Assembly: GCA_013001055.1 (NCBI GenBank)
Contig: JABDNH010000014.1
Span: 273,070-337,069 of the forward strand
Direction of reading: 5' to 3'
Length of the DNA stretch: 64,000 nucleotides
From: Sphingomonas sp.
Lineage (GTDB): Bacteria; Pseudomonadota; Alphaproteobacteria; Sphingomonadales; Sphingomonadaceae
Shown: piece by piece, positions 48,107-56,291 of the stretch
Numbering within the stretch: position 1 is the stretch's first letter
Layout of the letters: each line of letters begins with the position of its first letter
The notes under the pieces: generated by a model
The model's input: the letters and a program-made list of their open reading frames with translations, nothing else
Told to the model about the DNA's origin: nothing
Databases searched by the model: none
Position numbers and translations under genes: made by a program

Positions 48107-48788
48107 CAAGGATCAGGGCGGGCGCTCCGCCGCGTATATTGGCGGTCAACCCGCGTTTCCTGTGCTCGATGGAGCCGAGCCGATCGACGTCAGCCCACGT
48201 GTCAGTGGCATGCTAGCCCATGCCCAGATGCGGGAAATCTCGAAAGAGGTCGCCAAGGAATTACTCTTTGCCGAAGCCTATGTCGAAACGGAACGGTTAA
48301 CGCTGCGCCCCCTCCAGCTGGAGGATTTCGATGCCTATGCAGTCATGCTGGCCGATCCCGATTGTTGGACCTATTCGACCCGGGGGCCGATGACGAGCGA
48401 TGAGGCCTATACGCGCCTATTGCGCCAGGCGGGACATTGGGCGCTTCTCGATTACGGCTTGTTCGCCGTATTCGAAAAGGAGACGGGGCAGCTTGTTGGC
48501 GAAGTCGGCTATGGCGACTTCCACCGCGAGCTCGGTGAGGATTTCGATCGTCACCCGGAGGCCTCCTGGACCATTGCCAAACCTTTTCAGGGTAAGGGCT
48601 ATGCTTCAGAAGCAGCCTCTGCCGCGCTCGAGTTCACCGAGGACCGTCTGATCGCGACGCGAACCGTGTGCATGATCCATCATGAAAACAAGGCGTCGAT
48701 CCGCATCGCTCGCAAGCTTGGTTTCAAGGCATTTGATGAAATGGTTTATCGCGGTTTTCGCGCGATGCTGTTCAAGCGCGAACATTAA
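48099..48788 (+). CDS. GNAT-family N-acetyltransferase (RimJ/RimL-like)
   Basis: The 229-residue protein has an unusual N-terminal extension of about 65 residues (YIGGQPAFPVLDGAEPIDVS and a helical SGMLAHAQMREISKEVAKEL) followed by a GNAT domain. ETERLTLRPLQLEDFDAYAVML opens the domain, WTIAKPFQGKGYASEAASAAL carries the acetyl-CoA loop, and NKASIRIARKLGF is the typical end. Members acetylate protein N-termini, amines or antibiotics; the substrate cannot be told. The start is TTG at 48099 with AGGAG 8 bases ahead, inside the small-peptide gene. A terminator follows. Confidence 0.85.
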   Translation: MRNKDQGGRSAAYIGGQPAFPVLDGAEPIDVSPRVSGMLAHAQMREISKEVAKELLFAEAYVETERLTLRPLQLEDFDAYAVMLADPDCWTYSTRGPMTSDEAYTRLLRQAGHWALLDYGLFAVFEKETGQLVGEVGYGDFHRELGEDFDRHPEASWTIAKPFQGKGYASEAASAALEFTEDRLIATRTVCMIHHENKASIRIARKLGFKAFDEMVYRGFRAMLFKREH

Positions 48789-48828
48789 GCGATAACGCTT
48801 CATTCCTTATCCCAGGCTTCAAGGGGGA

Positions 48829-48861
48829 ACGGGCGGTCTTTTGGGGGGACCGCCCGTTTTT
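48829..48861 (+). terminator. Rho-independent terminator after the GNAT gene
   Basis: Arms ACGGGCGGTC and GACCGCCCGT close a 9-base loop and are followed by a T run (48857-48861). It lies 40 bp after the GNAT stop and cleanly separates that operon from hpd. Confidence 0.88.
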
Positions 48862-48936
48862 CGTCGACGATCCGCCACGCTTGCACCGCTGCCAGTGCCG
48901 GAGTAGACGCGGCGCAAAGACAGACAAGAGGACAAG

Positions 48937-50022
48937 ATGGCAGACCTGTTCGACAACCCCGCCGGCCTTGATGGCTTTGAATTCGTTGAATTTACCGCGC
49001 CCGAGAAAGGCATCCTCGAGCCGGTTTTCGAAAGCATGGGCTTCACCAGGGTCGCGCGCCATCGCTCGAAGGATGTCGATCTTTGGCGCCAGGGTGGCAT
49101 CAATTTTATCGCAAATTACGAGCCCGACACACCAGCAGCTTTCTTCGCCGCCGAGCATGGCGCTAGCGCCTGCGCAATGGGCTTTCGCGTGCGTGATGCG
49201 GCAGCCGCCTATGAACACGTCCTCGAGCAAGGCGCGGAGCCGGTCGACAGTGCGGTTGGCCCGATGGAACTCTACATCCCGGGAATACGCGGCATCGGGG
49301 GCTCGGTCATCTATTTCATTGATCGGTATGGCGATGGCATCGACATTTACGACGTCGATTTCGACTATCTCGACGGGGTAGAGAAACACCCCGAAGGCTG
49401 CGGGTTCAACGTCGTCGATCACCTGACCCACAATGTCTACACAGGCCGGATGGCGCATTGGGCCGAATTTTATGAGCGCCTGTTCAATTTCCAGGAAATC
49501 CGCTTCTTCGACATCAAGGGCGAATATACGGGGCTGACGTCCAAGGCGCTGACGGCGCCCGACGGCAAGATTCGTATTCCGCTCAACGAAGAAGGCGAAG
49601 GCGGCAAGGGCCAGATCGAGGAATTCCTGCGCGACTTTAACGGCGAAGGCATTCAGCATATCGCGCTGATCTGCGACGATCTTATCGCGGCCTGGGACAA
49701 ACTTAAGGAAACGGGCGTCCCCTTCATGACCGCGCCCCCCGAAACCTATTACGATATGCTCGACGAGCGCCTTCCCGGCCACGGCGAGAATGTCGAGGAT
49801 CTCAAGATGCGCGGTATCCTCCTCGACGGCACGACGGAAGGCGGTTCACCGCGTCTCCTGCTGCAGATCTTTTCGGAAACCCGGCTTGGACCGGTGTTCT
49901 TCGAATTCATCCAGCGCAAGGGCGACGAAGGCTTCGGTGAGGGCAACTTCAAGGCATTGTTCGAAAGCATCGAGCGCGACCAGATCAATCGCGGCGTGCT
50001 CAAAGTCGAAGAAGACGCCTAG
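48937..50022 (+). CDS. hpd: 4-hydroxyphenylpyruvate dioxygenase
   Basis: HPPD (361 residues) converts 4-hydroxyphenylpyruvate to homogentisate in tyrosine breakdown and pyomelanin formation. It has two vicinal-oxygen-chelate domains. The iron ligands are visible: the histidine of VVDHLTHNV, the histidine of [10 protein letters not shown] and the glutamate in [37 protein letters not shown] precedes the start. No other tyrosine catabolic gene is adjacent in this window. Confidence 0.96.
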   Translation: MADLFDNPAGLDGFEFVEFTAPEKGILEPVFESMGFTRVARHRSKDVDLWRQGGINFIANYEPDTPAAFFAAEHGASACAMGFRVRDAAAAYEHVLEQGAEPVDSAVGPMELYIPGIRGIGGSVIYFIDRYGDGIDIYDVDFDYLDGVEKHPEGCGFNVVDHLTHNVYTGRMAHWAEFYERLFNFQEIRFFDIKGEYTGLTSKALTAPDGKIRIPLNEEGEGGKGQIEEFLRDFNGEGIQHIALICDDLIAAWDKLKETGVPFMTAPPETYYDMLDERLPGHGENVEDLKMRGILLDGTTEGGSPRLLLQIFSETRLGPVFFEFIQRKGDEGFGEGNFKALFESIERDQINRGVLKVEEDA

Positions 50023-50118
50023 TCGCTCACGTCCAAAGCGGACCGAATTTCGTTAGCGTCCAACCTTGCACCTCCTTTAGGAACATCATGTCATGGTGTG
50101 TTCAGGAGGAAGAGGCGC

Positions 50119-50607
50119 TTGCCCGCACGAAACCGACAAGTCTGGCCTGATGAAGTACAGGCCGGTCGTGGCATGAGCCTCTACGAGACCGGCGACGATG
50201 CGCAGGTCATCCAGCTCATGCCACCTTCCTTCGAAGGAATAATCAGCGAATTCGAAGAAGAACTTGGTATGGGCTCATGGATGGTCTCGGTCCTGACTGG
50301 CGACGTCTACTGGTCAGAAGGCACCTATCGCATCCATGCCGTGGCCCCCAATACGCCGATCGGCCTGGAAAGCGCGTTTTCCTACTTCGCTGAAGAAGAT
50401 GAGCAACACATTCGCGACGTTGTCGACGAAGCACGCCAACGCGAGCAAGACTTTGTGTTCGAAGCCACGCTCGTTAGCGAAACGGGTCGGCGCAAGCGGG
50501 TCCGCAGCTATGGGCGCTGCGTCGATCGCGATGGCGCGCCGTTTCTGATGGGTGTCATCAGTCTGATTGGCGATGATGCGCCCAAGCCCGTGCTGACCAC
50601 TTTCTAG
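50119..50607 (+). CDS. Single PAS-domain protein
   Basis: The 162-residue protein is essentially one PAS fold: MGSWMVSVLTGDVYWSEGTYRIHAVAPNTPIGLESAFSYFAEEDEQHIRDVVDEARQREQDFVFEA with the closing strands RVRSYGRCVDRDGAPFLMGVISLIGD. This is the arrangement found at the front of many sensor kinases, but there is no output domain. I start at TTG 50119, which has AGGAGG 9 bases ahead; ATG 50173 is a shorter alternative. It may act as a stand-alone sensor for the signalling genes that follow. Confidence 0.75.
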   Translation: MPARNRQVWPDEVQAGRGMSLYETGDDAQVIQLMPPSFEGIISEFEEELGMGSWMVSVLTGDVYWSEGTYRIHAVAPNTPIGLESAFSYFAEEDEQHIRDVVDEARQREQDFVFEATLVSETGRRKRVRSYGRCVDRDGAPFLMGVISLIGDDAPKPVLTTF

Positions 50608-50699
50608 TCCTGCCCGGCACGGAAGCCAGGTTGCTTTTGGATTGCGAACCGCCGCGCGCTGGCCCATGCCGTCCGCAGCAGTTTCGTGAAGGAAGAGCC

Positions 50700-50897
50700 A
50701 TGGCCGACCAATCCGATTTCGTTATTCTCAATCGCAGCGATGGCTCCAAGGTGTCCGTCCAACTTTCCACCGTCTTGTTTTTTACCAAGGCACCGCACGG
50801 CTGCGTGCTCAATTTCGGTGGTTCGACGCAGGTCAACGTCAAAGAGGATTTCGAAAAGCTTCTCGCAATGGTCGGCGGCCAATTGCCTGACGCCTGA
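50700..50897 (+). CDS. 65-residue FlbD-like small protein
   Basis: The protein reads MADQSDFVILNRSDGSKVSV then QLSTVLFFTKAPHGCVLNFG and continues through NVKEDFEKLLAMVGG. The pattern of two short hairpins around a turn followed by V.E.FE.L...V recalls FlbD-like and LytTR-edge sequences. The match is by eye and too short to be firm. GAAGGAAGAG precedes the ATG. It sits 92 bp after the PAS gene and before the CHASE2-EAL gene. No function is assigned. Confidence 0.6.
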   Translation: MADQSDFVILNRSDGSKVSVQLSTVLFFTKAPHGCVLNFGGSTQVNVKEDFEKLLAMVGGQLPDA

Positions 50898-50988
50898 CGT
50901 GTACTGACAAGAACGACATTCAAGATAGGTCCATTCTCCCGACTGTCGAACCGCATAAAGCCGAAAAAATGCTCATGCCTTCAAGCGC

Positions 50989-51004
50989 ACTGACCAGTGT
51001 CAGT
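50989..51004. promoter_or_regulatory. 16-bp palindrome upstream of the CHASE2-EAL gene
   Basis: ACTGAC-CAGT-GTCAGT is a perfect inverted repeat 132 bp before the proposed CHASE2-EAL start. It has the size of a dimeric regulator site, but I recognise no regulator. It could also be a chance hairpin, since it has no U tract. Confidence 0.35.
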
Positions 51005-51135
51005 CACCGGCAGGGGATAAGGATAAATTAGGCAATTCCGCTTAAGCCGGATTGCATGGCGCAAGAGTATCCAATTGCCGGTCGCGCAGGCACTTGCAGC
51101 ACCTGCTGGCTCCAACGTTAGAGGGGCTTGCCGGC

Positions 51136-53454
51136 GTGCGACCAATCGACATCCTCAGTCGCCACGGCGACAAAATGCATGCGATGCTGATAGCCATTGC
51201 CATCGTCTCGGCATGGGCGCTGTCGATACTCTCCCCATTGGAACGTTGGCTCGAAGACGGGCGCGCCGGACTTCTCGACCGGCCGGCTAGCGGTGAGGTT
51301 GTAATCGTCGAGATCGATTCCCGCAGCATTTCCGAGCTGCAACAATGGCCGTGGCCGCGCTCGCTCCATGCGCGACTGGTCGATCGACTTTCGACCACAG
51401 GTGCATCGACCATCGCTTTCGATGTCGACTTCAGCTCGCCATCGCATCAGGGTGACGCCGAATTCGGCGCAGCGATCGAGCGGTCGGGCAAGGTCGTTCT
51501 ACCGATTTTTTATTCGCAGGCACGTCGCACGGATGGACATGAAAGCGCCATCATCAATCGACCGATGCAGGAATTCAGCGCCGCCTGGGTGGGGGCGGTC
51601 AATATCTACCCCGACGCTGGCGGTACAGTGCGCAATTATCCGGCGGCCACCTATATCGACGGGCAAGTGACGCCATCACTGGCCACGGTCGTGGCGCAGA
51701 ACAGCGATTGGGGCGATCGCACCTTTCAGCCCGACTGGTCGATCAACCCTCGATTGATCCCTCGCCATGCCTTTATCGATGTTGTCGAAGGCCGCGTCCC
51801 GGCGGGTGCCTTCGACAATAAGCGGGTTTTCATCGGGAGCACCGCCATCGAGCTCGGAGACAGGTATGCCGTTCCCGTACACGGCATCATTCCGGGTGTC
51901 GTCATTCAGGCGATTGCGGCGGAGTCGCTCTTGCAAGGCCGGGCGCTGGCCAGCACCGGCTGGCCAATCACACTGGCAGGTATCTTGCTGATCGCTTTCC
52001 TGTGGCGTCCGCGCAGGTCCGTGCGCCCCGTGCGGTATGCTCTCATGACAGGATTAGGTTTGCTGGTCCTGGCGGCCGTACCTGTCGCTGTGCAGGTGCT
52101 GCTTCCGCTTTCGATCAAGAGCGCGCCGTGGCTGACAACTCTAATCCTTTGCGCCGCACTCCAACTGGCTATCACCGTGCGGCGCCATATATACGAGCGA
52201 GCGCGCACCGATGTTGATACGGCATTGCCCAACAGGCTTGCATTCGAAGAAGCGCTAGACGACGAGACGCGGAATGCGCGCCTCGTCGTGTCGTCGATCC
52301 GGCGGTTTAGCGATATCCGTGAAGGCATGGGGACAGCCGCCAGCAACGAAGTCGTCATCGAGATCGCAGACCGCCTTTCCACGCAAATTGGTGCGCCGAT
52401 CTATCGAATTGCGCCCGAACTCATCGGATGGCTCGATCGCGAAGTCGACGGCACTTCGGCAGAGGACCGTATTTCCGCGCTCGATGAGTTGTTTCGTCAA
52501 GCGGTCACAACTTCACAGGGCCCAGTCGATGTGCAGCTTTCCTACGGTGTCGATACAGAGATCGCCGCTCACGGTGTTTTGCGCATCGAGCGCGCATTGG
52601 CAGCGGCCGAGACCGCGCGTCGTGAAGGTCACCTCGTCGCGGTCGAAGGCGGATCACAGCCAGCGCTGCGTCGCGAGCTGGGGCTGATGGGCGAATTGCG
52701 CTCCGCGATGGACAGGGGCCAAGTATGGCTGGCCTATCAGCCCAAATATTCGCTCCACGAAGATCGCATAGTGTCGGCCGAGGCCCTGATCCGCTGGACC
52801 GACCTCGAAGGCCGCACCGTGCCGCCCGACAGCTTCATCCCGCTCGCCGAAACCACTGGCATGATTACCGAAGTCACGCTGTTCGCCCTCCGAACGATCG
52901 TTTCGCAATTGGCGGACTGGCAACGCAGCGGTACGCACCTGCATGCCTCGATAAACATCTCACCTGTAGACCTCGCCAAGCCGGACTTCGTTGACAACGT
53001 CGCCATGACCATCGCCGCACAGCAGGTCGACCCTGCCCTGCTGACGCTCGAAATCACCGAGAGCGCGTTCATTCGATCACCCGAACAGGCCCTCGCCAGC
53101 CTCGACCGTCTTCGCGAGATCGGGCTGCGATTGTCGATTGACGATTACGGCACAGGTCTTTCCACCCTGTCCTACCTGCAGAAGATGCCGGTACAGGAAC
53201 TCAAGATCGATCGATGCTTCATCAAGGATCTGCTGGGCAAGAAAAGCGACCGGGTGTTGGTCCGTTCGACGATCGACATGGCGCACGAACTTGGTCTGAC
53301 CGTCGTCGCTGAAGGTGTCGAAGACGCCGACACTCTTGATGAATTGCGGCGCCTCGGGTGCGATCAGATCCAGGGTTATCTGATTGGAAAACCGCTGCCA
53401 TCAGACGAATTTACCGCTCTCTGCCTCTCCGCCGGTCGACGGTTTGTCGCTTGA
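51136..53454 (+). CDS. CHASE2-EAL membrane c-di-GMP phosphodiesterase with degenerate GGDEF
   Basis: The 772-residue receptor has an N-terminal membrane segment (MLIAIAIVSAWALSIL), a large extracytoplasmic CHASE2 sensor (about 40-290, with VVIVEIDSRSISELQQWPWPR and VFIGSTAIELGDRYAVPVHG) and three more membrane segments (about 295-375). A GGDEF-like domain lacking the GGDEF motif is next, then a complete EAL domain. The EAL residues are intact: EALIRW, NISP, EITES, DDYGTG, ELKIDRCFI, EGVED and IQGYLIGKP, so c-di-GMP hydrolysis is expected. GTG 51136 is the likely start; ATG 51175 is possible. Confidence 0.9.
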   Translation: MRPIDILSRHGDKMHAMLIAIAIVSAWALSILSPLERWLEDGRAGLLDRPASGEVVIVEIDSRSISELQQWPWPRSLHARLVDRLSTTGASTIAFDVDFSSPSHQGDAEFGAAIERSGKVVLPIFYSQARRTDGHESAIINRPMQEFSAAWVGAVNIYPDAGGTVRNYPAATYIDGQVTPSLATVVAQNSDWGDRTFQPDWSINPRLIPRHAFIDVVEGRVPAGAFDNKRVFIGSTAIELGDRYAVPVHGIIPGVVIQAIAAESLLQGRALASTGWPITLAGILLIAFLWRPRRSVRPVRYALMTGLGLLVLAAVPVAVQVLLPLSIKSAPWLTTLILCAALQLAITVRRHIYERARTDVDTALPNRLAFEEALDDETRNARLVVSSIRRFSDIREGMGTAASNEVVIEIADRLSTQIGAPIYRIAPELIGWLDREVDGTSAEDRISALDELFRQAVTTSQGPVDVQLSYGVDTEIAAHGVLRIERALAAAETARREGHLVAVEGGSQPALRRELGLMGELRSAMDRGQVWLAYQPKYSLHEDRIVSAEALIRWTDLEGRTVPPDSFIPLAETTGMITEVTLFALRTIVSQLADWQRSGTHLHASINISPVDLAKPDFVDNVAMTIAAQQVDPALLTLEITESAFIRSPEQALASLDRLREIGLRLSIDDYGTGLSTLSYLQKMPVQELKIDRCFIKDLLGKKSDRVLVRSTIDMAHELGLTVVAEGVEDADTLDELRRLGCDQIQGYLIGKPLPSDEFTALCLSAGRRFVA

Positions 53455-53494
53455 TCTCAAAACCTTAGTCGGTTAAATTTTCGCTTACCTCATC

Positions 53495-53514
53495 GGGTTA
53501 ACGGTTGTTACCCC
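53495..53514. promoter_or_regulatory. Inverted repeat before the FecR-repeat gene
   Basis: GGGTTAAC-GGTT-GTTACCCC is a near-perfect inverted repeat 22 bp before the FecR-domain gene start and 41 bp after the CHASE2-EAL stop. It is too close to the start and lacks a U tract to be a good terminator, so an operator is more likely. No cognate regulator is identified. Confidence 0.4.
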
Positions 53515-53535
53515 TGATCCATTAATTCTGTGAGA

Positions 53536-55164
53536 ATGACACACAAGCTCGTCTCACGGATCCGAGTCCTTTGCGGACTTTTCCTGCTATTCATTGCCGC
53601 CCCCGCAATCGCCAGTAACGGCGCGTGGACCGTCACGCAGAAATCGGGGCATGTCGAAGTTGTCCGCTCCGGGATGCAGCCTGCTTCGCTGCAACTCAAT
53701 GCGAGCCTCGATGCCGGCGATACGGTGGTAACGGGCCGCGATGGGAGGGCGATGCTGACGCGCGGGAGCGACTATGTCTTGGTGAACGCCAACAGCCGCC
53801 TCGCCATTCCAGCCGAAAAGAAGTCCGATGGCTTCACCCGTCTCAAGCAATGGTTCGGCTCCGTGTTCTACGACGTCGAGACAACCGGCAAGCCGCATTT
53901 CGAAGTCGAGACACCACTCCTGGCTGCTGTCGTCAAAGGCACCCAATTCACGATCACGGTAGAGGCCGACCGGGCATCTGTGCACGTGACCGAGGGTGTC
54001 GTTCAAGTCAGCACGGCCGACTGTCTTGTAACGCGCGACGTCGCAGCGGGGAATATCGCAACCATCTATCTCGAACGTAGTGACGAGATCGTGCTTGCTG
54101 CCGCCTCCGACAACTCGACCGACCGCGATGGCGAGACCGTACCCGTGCACGACAAGGTGCTTGCGACAGATGCCGCACTGACGCGTGAGCGCGTCGAAGA
54201 CGGCAACGAAGATGTATTTCATCTTGCGAGCGCCGGCGCCACTGAGGAAGTCGACACCGCACTCGATGCCAGTGATCAGATTTCCGAAACCACCGACACC
54301 GCAGAAAGCAGCGTCACCGAAGCGGTCGTGGAGACTACGCAGGAAATCGCTGAAGTCGTGGCCGTAGTTAGCCAGGAGGCTGTCGAGGAAAGTGCCGACG
54401 AAGTCGTGACTATCGTCGAGAGCACTGCTGACGCCGTCACAGAAGTCGTCGACGACAGCGTGGAAAAAGTTGCCAGCGTCGTAGACGATACGCTTGAAGA
54501 ATCAGTCGGCGACACTGTCGAGGAAGTGACCGCAGTAGTCGACGATACGCTCGAGGACTCAGTCGGCGACACTGTCGAGGAAGTCGCCGCGATAGTCGAC
54601 GATACGCTCGAGGACTCGGTTGACGACACAGTCGAAGAGGTGGCTGCGATCGTTGACGACACTGTCGAGGAAACCGTCGAAGAAAGCGTCGAAGAAATCG
54701 CCGAGATGATTGATGACACTCTGGAAGAAGCCGTCGGCGAGACTGTGGAAGAAGTGGCTTCTGTCGTCGACGATACGATCGACGACACGGTGCACGAGAC
54801 GATCGAAGAAGTCGCCGCTGCCGTTGAGGAGACAGTCGAAGATACGGTTACCGACACAGTCGAGGAAGCTGCCAAAGACGTCGAGGACATCATCGAAGAG
54901 TCGGTGAATGACACCGTCGAGGAAGTCGCATCGGTTGTCGACGATGTCGTTGAAGAAACGGTCGCCGAAACCGTGGAGGAAACGGTTGCCGAAACGGTAG
55001 AGGAAGCCGTCGACGAGACGGTCGAAGAAGCGGTCGAAGAGACAGTCGAAGAGACGGTCGAAGAGACGGTCGAAGAAGCAGTCGAAGATGCCGTCGACGA
55101 AGCCGTAGAAGAGGCGGTTGAAGAAGAAGCGATTGACGATGCATTGGGCGACCTGCCGCTTTAG
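53536..55164 (+). CDS. Secreted FecR-domain protein with long acidic 19-residue repeats
   Basis: This 542-residue protein has a signal peptide (LCGLFLLFIAAPAIA-SNG) and a periplasmic FecR domain (about 25-190: WTVTQKSGHVEVVRSGM, DAGDTVVTGRDGRAML, FEVETPLLAAVVKGTQFTITV). A linker leads to a very acidic helical region of about 290 residues. Residues 317-468 are eight exact-length 19-residue repeats of the type DDTLEDSVGDTVEEVAAIV; residues 469-528 are fifteen tetrads such as EETV. The chain ends DDALGDLPL without a recognised anchor. No sigma factor or TonB receptor is near, so this is a structural FecR protein, not the iron regulator. ATG 53536 is used; GTG 53530 is possible. Confidence 0.85.
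   Translation: MTHKLVSRIRVLCGLFLLFIAAPAIASNGAWTVTQKSGHVEVVRSGMQPASLQLNASLDAGDTVVTGRDGRAMLTRGSDYVLVNANSRLAIPAEKKSDGFTRLKQWFGSVFYDVETTGKPHFEVETPLLAAVVKGTQFTITVEADRASVHVTEGVVQVSTADCLVTRDVAAGNIATIYLERSDEIVLAAASDNSTDRDGETVPVHDKVLATDAALTRERVEDGNEDVFHLASAGATEEVDTALDASDQISETTDTAESSVTEAVVETTQEIAEVVAVVSQEAVEESADEVVTIVESTADAVTEVVDDSVEKVASVVDDTLEESVGDTVEEVTAVVDDTLEDSVGDTVEEVAAIVDDTLEDSVDDTVEEVAAIVDDTVEETVEESVEEIAEMIDDTLEEAVGETVEEVASVVDDTIDDTVHETIEEVAAAVEETVEDTVTDTVEEAAKDVEDIIEESVNDTVEEVASVVDDVVEETVAETVEETVAETVEEAVDETVEEAVEETVEETVEETVEEAVEDAVDEAVEEAVEEEAIDDALGDLPL
54484..54939 (+). repeat. Eight in-phase 57-bp coding repeats
   Basis: Units begin at 54484, 54541, 54598, 54655, 54712, 54769, 54826 and 54883, each exactly 57 bp and starting with a GAC/GAT/GAG pair (Asp-Asp or Glu-Glu/Asp). 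The first three units are the most alike at the DNA level, so they are the youngest copies. A more diverged unit precedes them at 54427-54483. The frame and phase are never broken. Confidence 0.9.
54940..55119 (+). repeat. Fifteen 12-bp coding tetrads (EETV/EEAV type)
   Basis: Directly after the 57-bp array the period changes to 12 bp. Fifteen tetrads follow, ending in Val each time (DDVV, EETV, AETV, EETV, AETV, EEAV and so on). The middle of the tract is nearly perfect at DNA level (gtcgaagagacg-type units), which makes it prone to slippage and length change. Confidence 0.88.
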
Positions 55165-55170
55165 GCGCGC

Positions 55171-55185
55171 TTAACGGGCCCCTAA
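55171..55185 (+). promoter_or_regulatory. CtrA-like box before the outer-membrane protein gene
   Basis: TTAA, seven bases, CTAA is one base from the CtrA consensus TTAA-N7-TTAA, and lies 36 bp before the outer-membrane protein start. CtrA is the regulator fed by CckA, whose gene is in this window. A single near-match in an intergenic region is weak evidence. Confidence 0.35.
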
Positions 55186-55221
55186 CCTTCTTTCAATCAA
55201 TTGCGGCGATAATGTTCCCCC

Positions 55222-56142
55222 ATGAACGAAGCTTACGCCTTTCTGCGCTGCATGGCGCTCATCCTAGCGATGGTGGGCCTTGCTTCGCCCGCGGCGGCTC
55301 TAGCCGACGACCAGTGGGAAGCAACGTTCAAGGCGTCGTCTTTCTACGACAGCCAGTTGGTCATCGAAGAAGCGGACGTCTCGCGCAAAGCGGGTGACCT
55401 CGGCTTCAGGATTGGCGCCAATCTGGAATATCGGCCGATCGACACTGACAAGCTCGACGTGAAGGTCAGCTACGATTTCGGTCAGTCGGTCTACATGGAA
55501 TTTGACGATTTCGACCTACAGACCCACCGCGTCGATGCGTCGCTCACCCGAACGTTCGGAAAGATCAGGATCGGGCTACGCGCCGATGCCACGCACATCC
55601 GGCTTGCGGACGACCCGTTCCTCAACCTGGTATCGGCGTCGCCCTCCATTAGCGCTTTCCTTGCGGAGGAAGTGTTCGTTCGCGCCCACCTACGGGTTGC
55701 CGAGAAGACGTTTTCCGAGCTCGACCGACGCGACGCTAGCGTCTCGCAGGCGGGCATCAATCTTTTCCGTTTCCACGAGAAGGGCCGCGGCTATCTTCTC
55801 GCAAGTGCGCAGGTCGAACGCGAAGATGCAGTCGATCCCATCCTCGATTTCGACGGTATCAGTGCGTCGCTGGCGTTCAAGCACCCGTTGAACGACGCGG
55901 CGGGCGGGCCGACCTTCAAGCTGACCAGCGATTATCGCATACGGGACTATTCCGCCGTGACACAGTCGATCGGCGAACAACGGTCGGAGAACCGATTTCG
56001 TCTTGGAGGCGAACTCGAGATCGGACTGATGGATAACCTGCGTGCGGAATTTACCTATCGATTCACCGACCGGAATTCCAATCTGGCATCGGCCGACTAC
56101 ACCGAACATCGGGCCGAAGCGGGGCTAGTCTTCACGATCTGA
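55222..56142 (+). CDS. Outer-membrane beta-barrel protein
   Basis: The 306-residue protein has a signal peptide (VGLASPAAALA-DDQ) and then alternating amphipathic strands ending in VFTI, with a terminal aromatic pattern as in outer-membrane barrels. Examples are LDVKVSYDFGQSVYMEFDDF, GKIRIGLRADATHIRL and NLRAEFTYRFTDRNSN. It resembles surface-localised barrel proteins of the DUF560/porin-like type by eye only. It starts 57 bp after the FecR-repeat gene on the same strand, and the two with the CHASE2-EAL gene form a likely functional unit. Confidence 0.75.
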   Translation: MNEAYAFLRCMALILAMVGLASPAAALADDQWEATFKASSFYDSQLVIEEADVSRKAGDLGFRIGANLEYRPIDTDKLDVKVSYDFGQSVYMEFDDFDLQTHRVDASLTRTFGKIRIGLRADATHIRLADDPFLNLVSASPSISAFLAEEVFVRAHLRVAEKTFSELDRRDASVSQAGINLFRFHEKGRGYLLASAQVEREDAVDPILDFDGISASLAFKHPLNDAAGGPTFKLTSDYRIRDYSAVTQSIGEQRSENRFRLGGELEIGLMDNLRAEFTYRFTDRNSNLASADYTEHRAEAGLVFTI

Positions 56143-56291
56143 ACGGTTGAACCGGGGCAATGCCCGGGATTTATCCCGGCCTTAGCGTCAGCACGGCGGT
56201 CATCGGTCGCATGGCCCTTTGGGTTGCGCTACGGTTTTCTTTTGCCTGCTTGTTCCGTCTCACCTACATGTGAATGCGAAGGGAAGCGTAA

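Noticed and set aside
54484..55119. CRISPR array or non-coding satellite
   Set aside because: The repeats have no spacers and keep the reading frame exactly; they are coding repeats of the FecR-domain protein.
53536..55164. FecR-type anti-sigma regulator of iron uptake
   Set aside because: It has a cleavable signal peptide and no N-terminal cytoplasmic part, and there is no ECF sigma factor or TonB-dependent receptor nearby.
56164..56179. Terminator after the outer-membrane barrel gene
   Set aside because: CCGGGAT and ATCCCGG form only a 7-bp stem with a 2-base loop and no T run follows.
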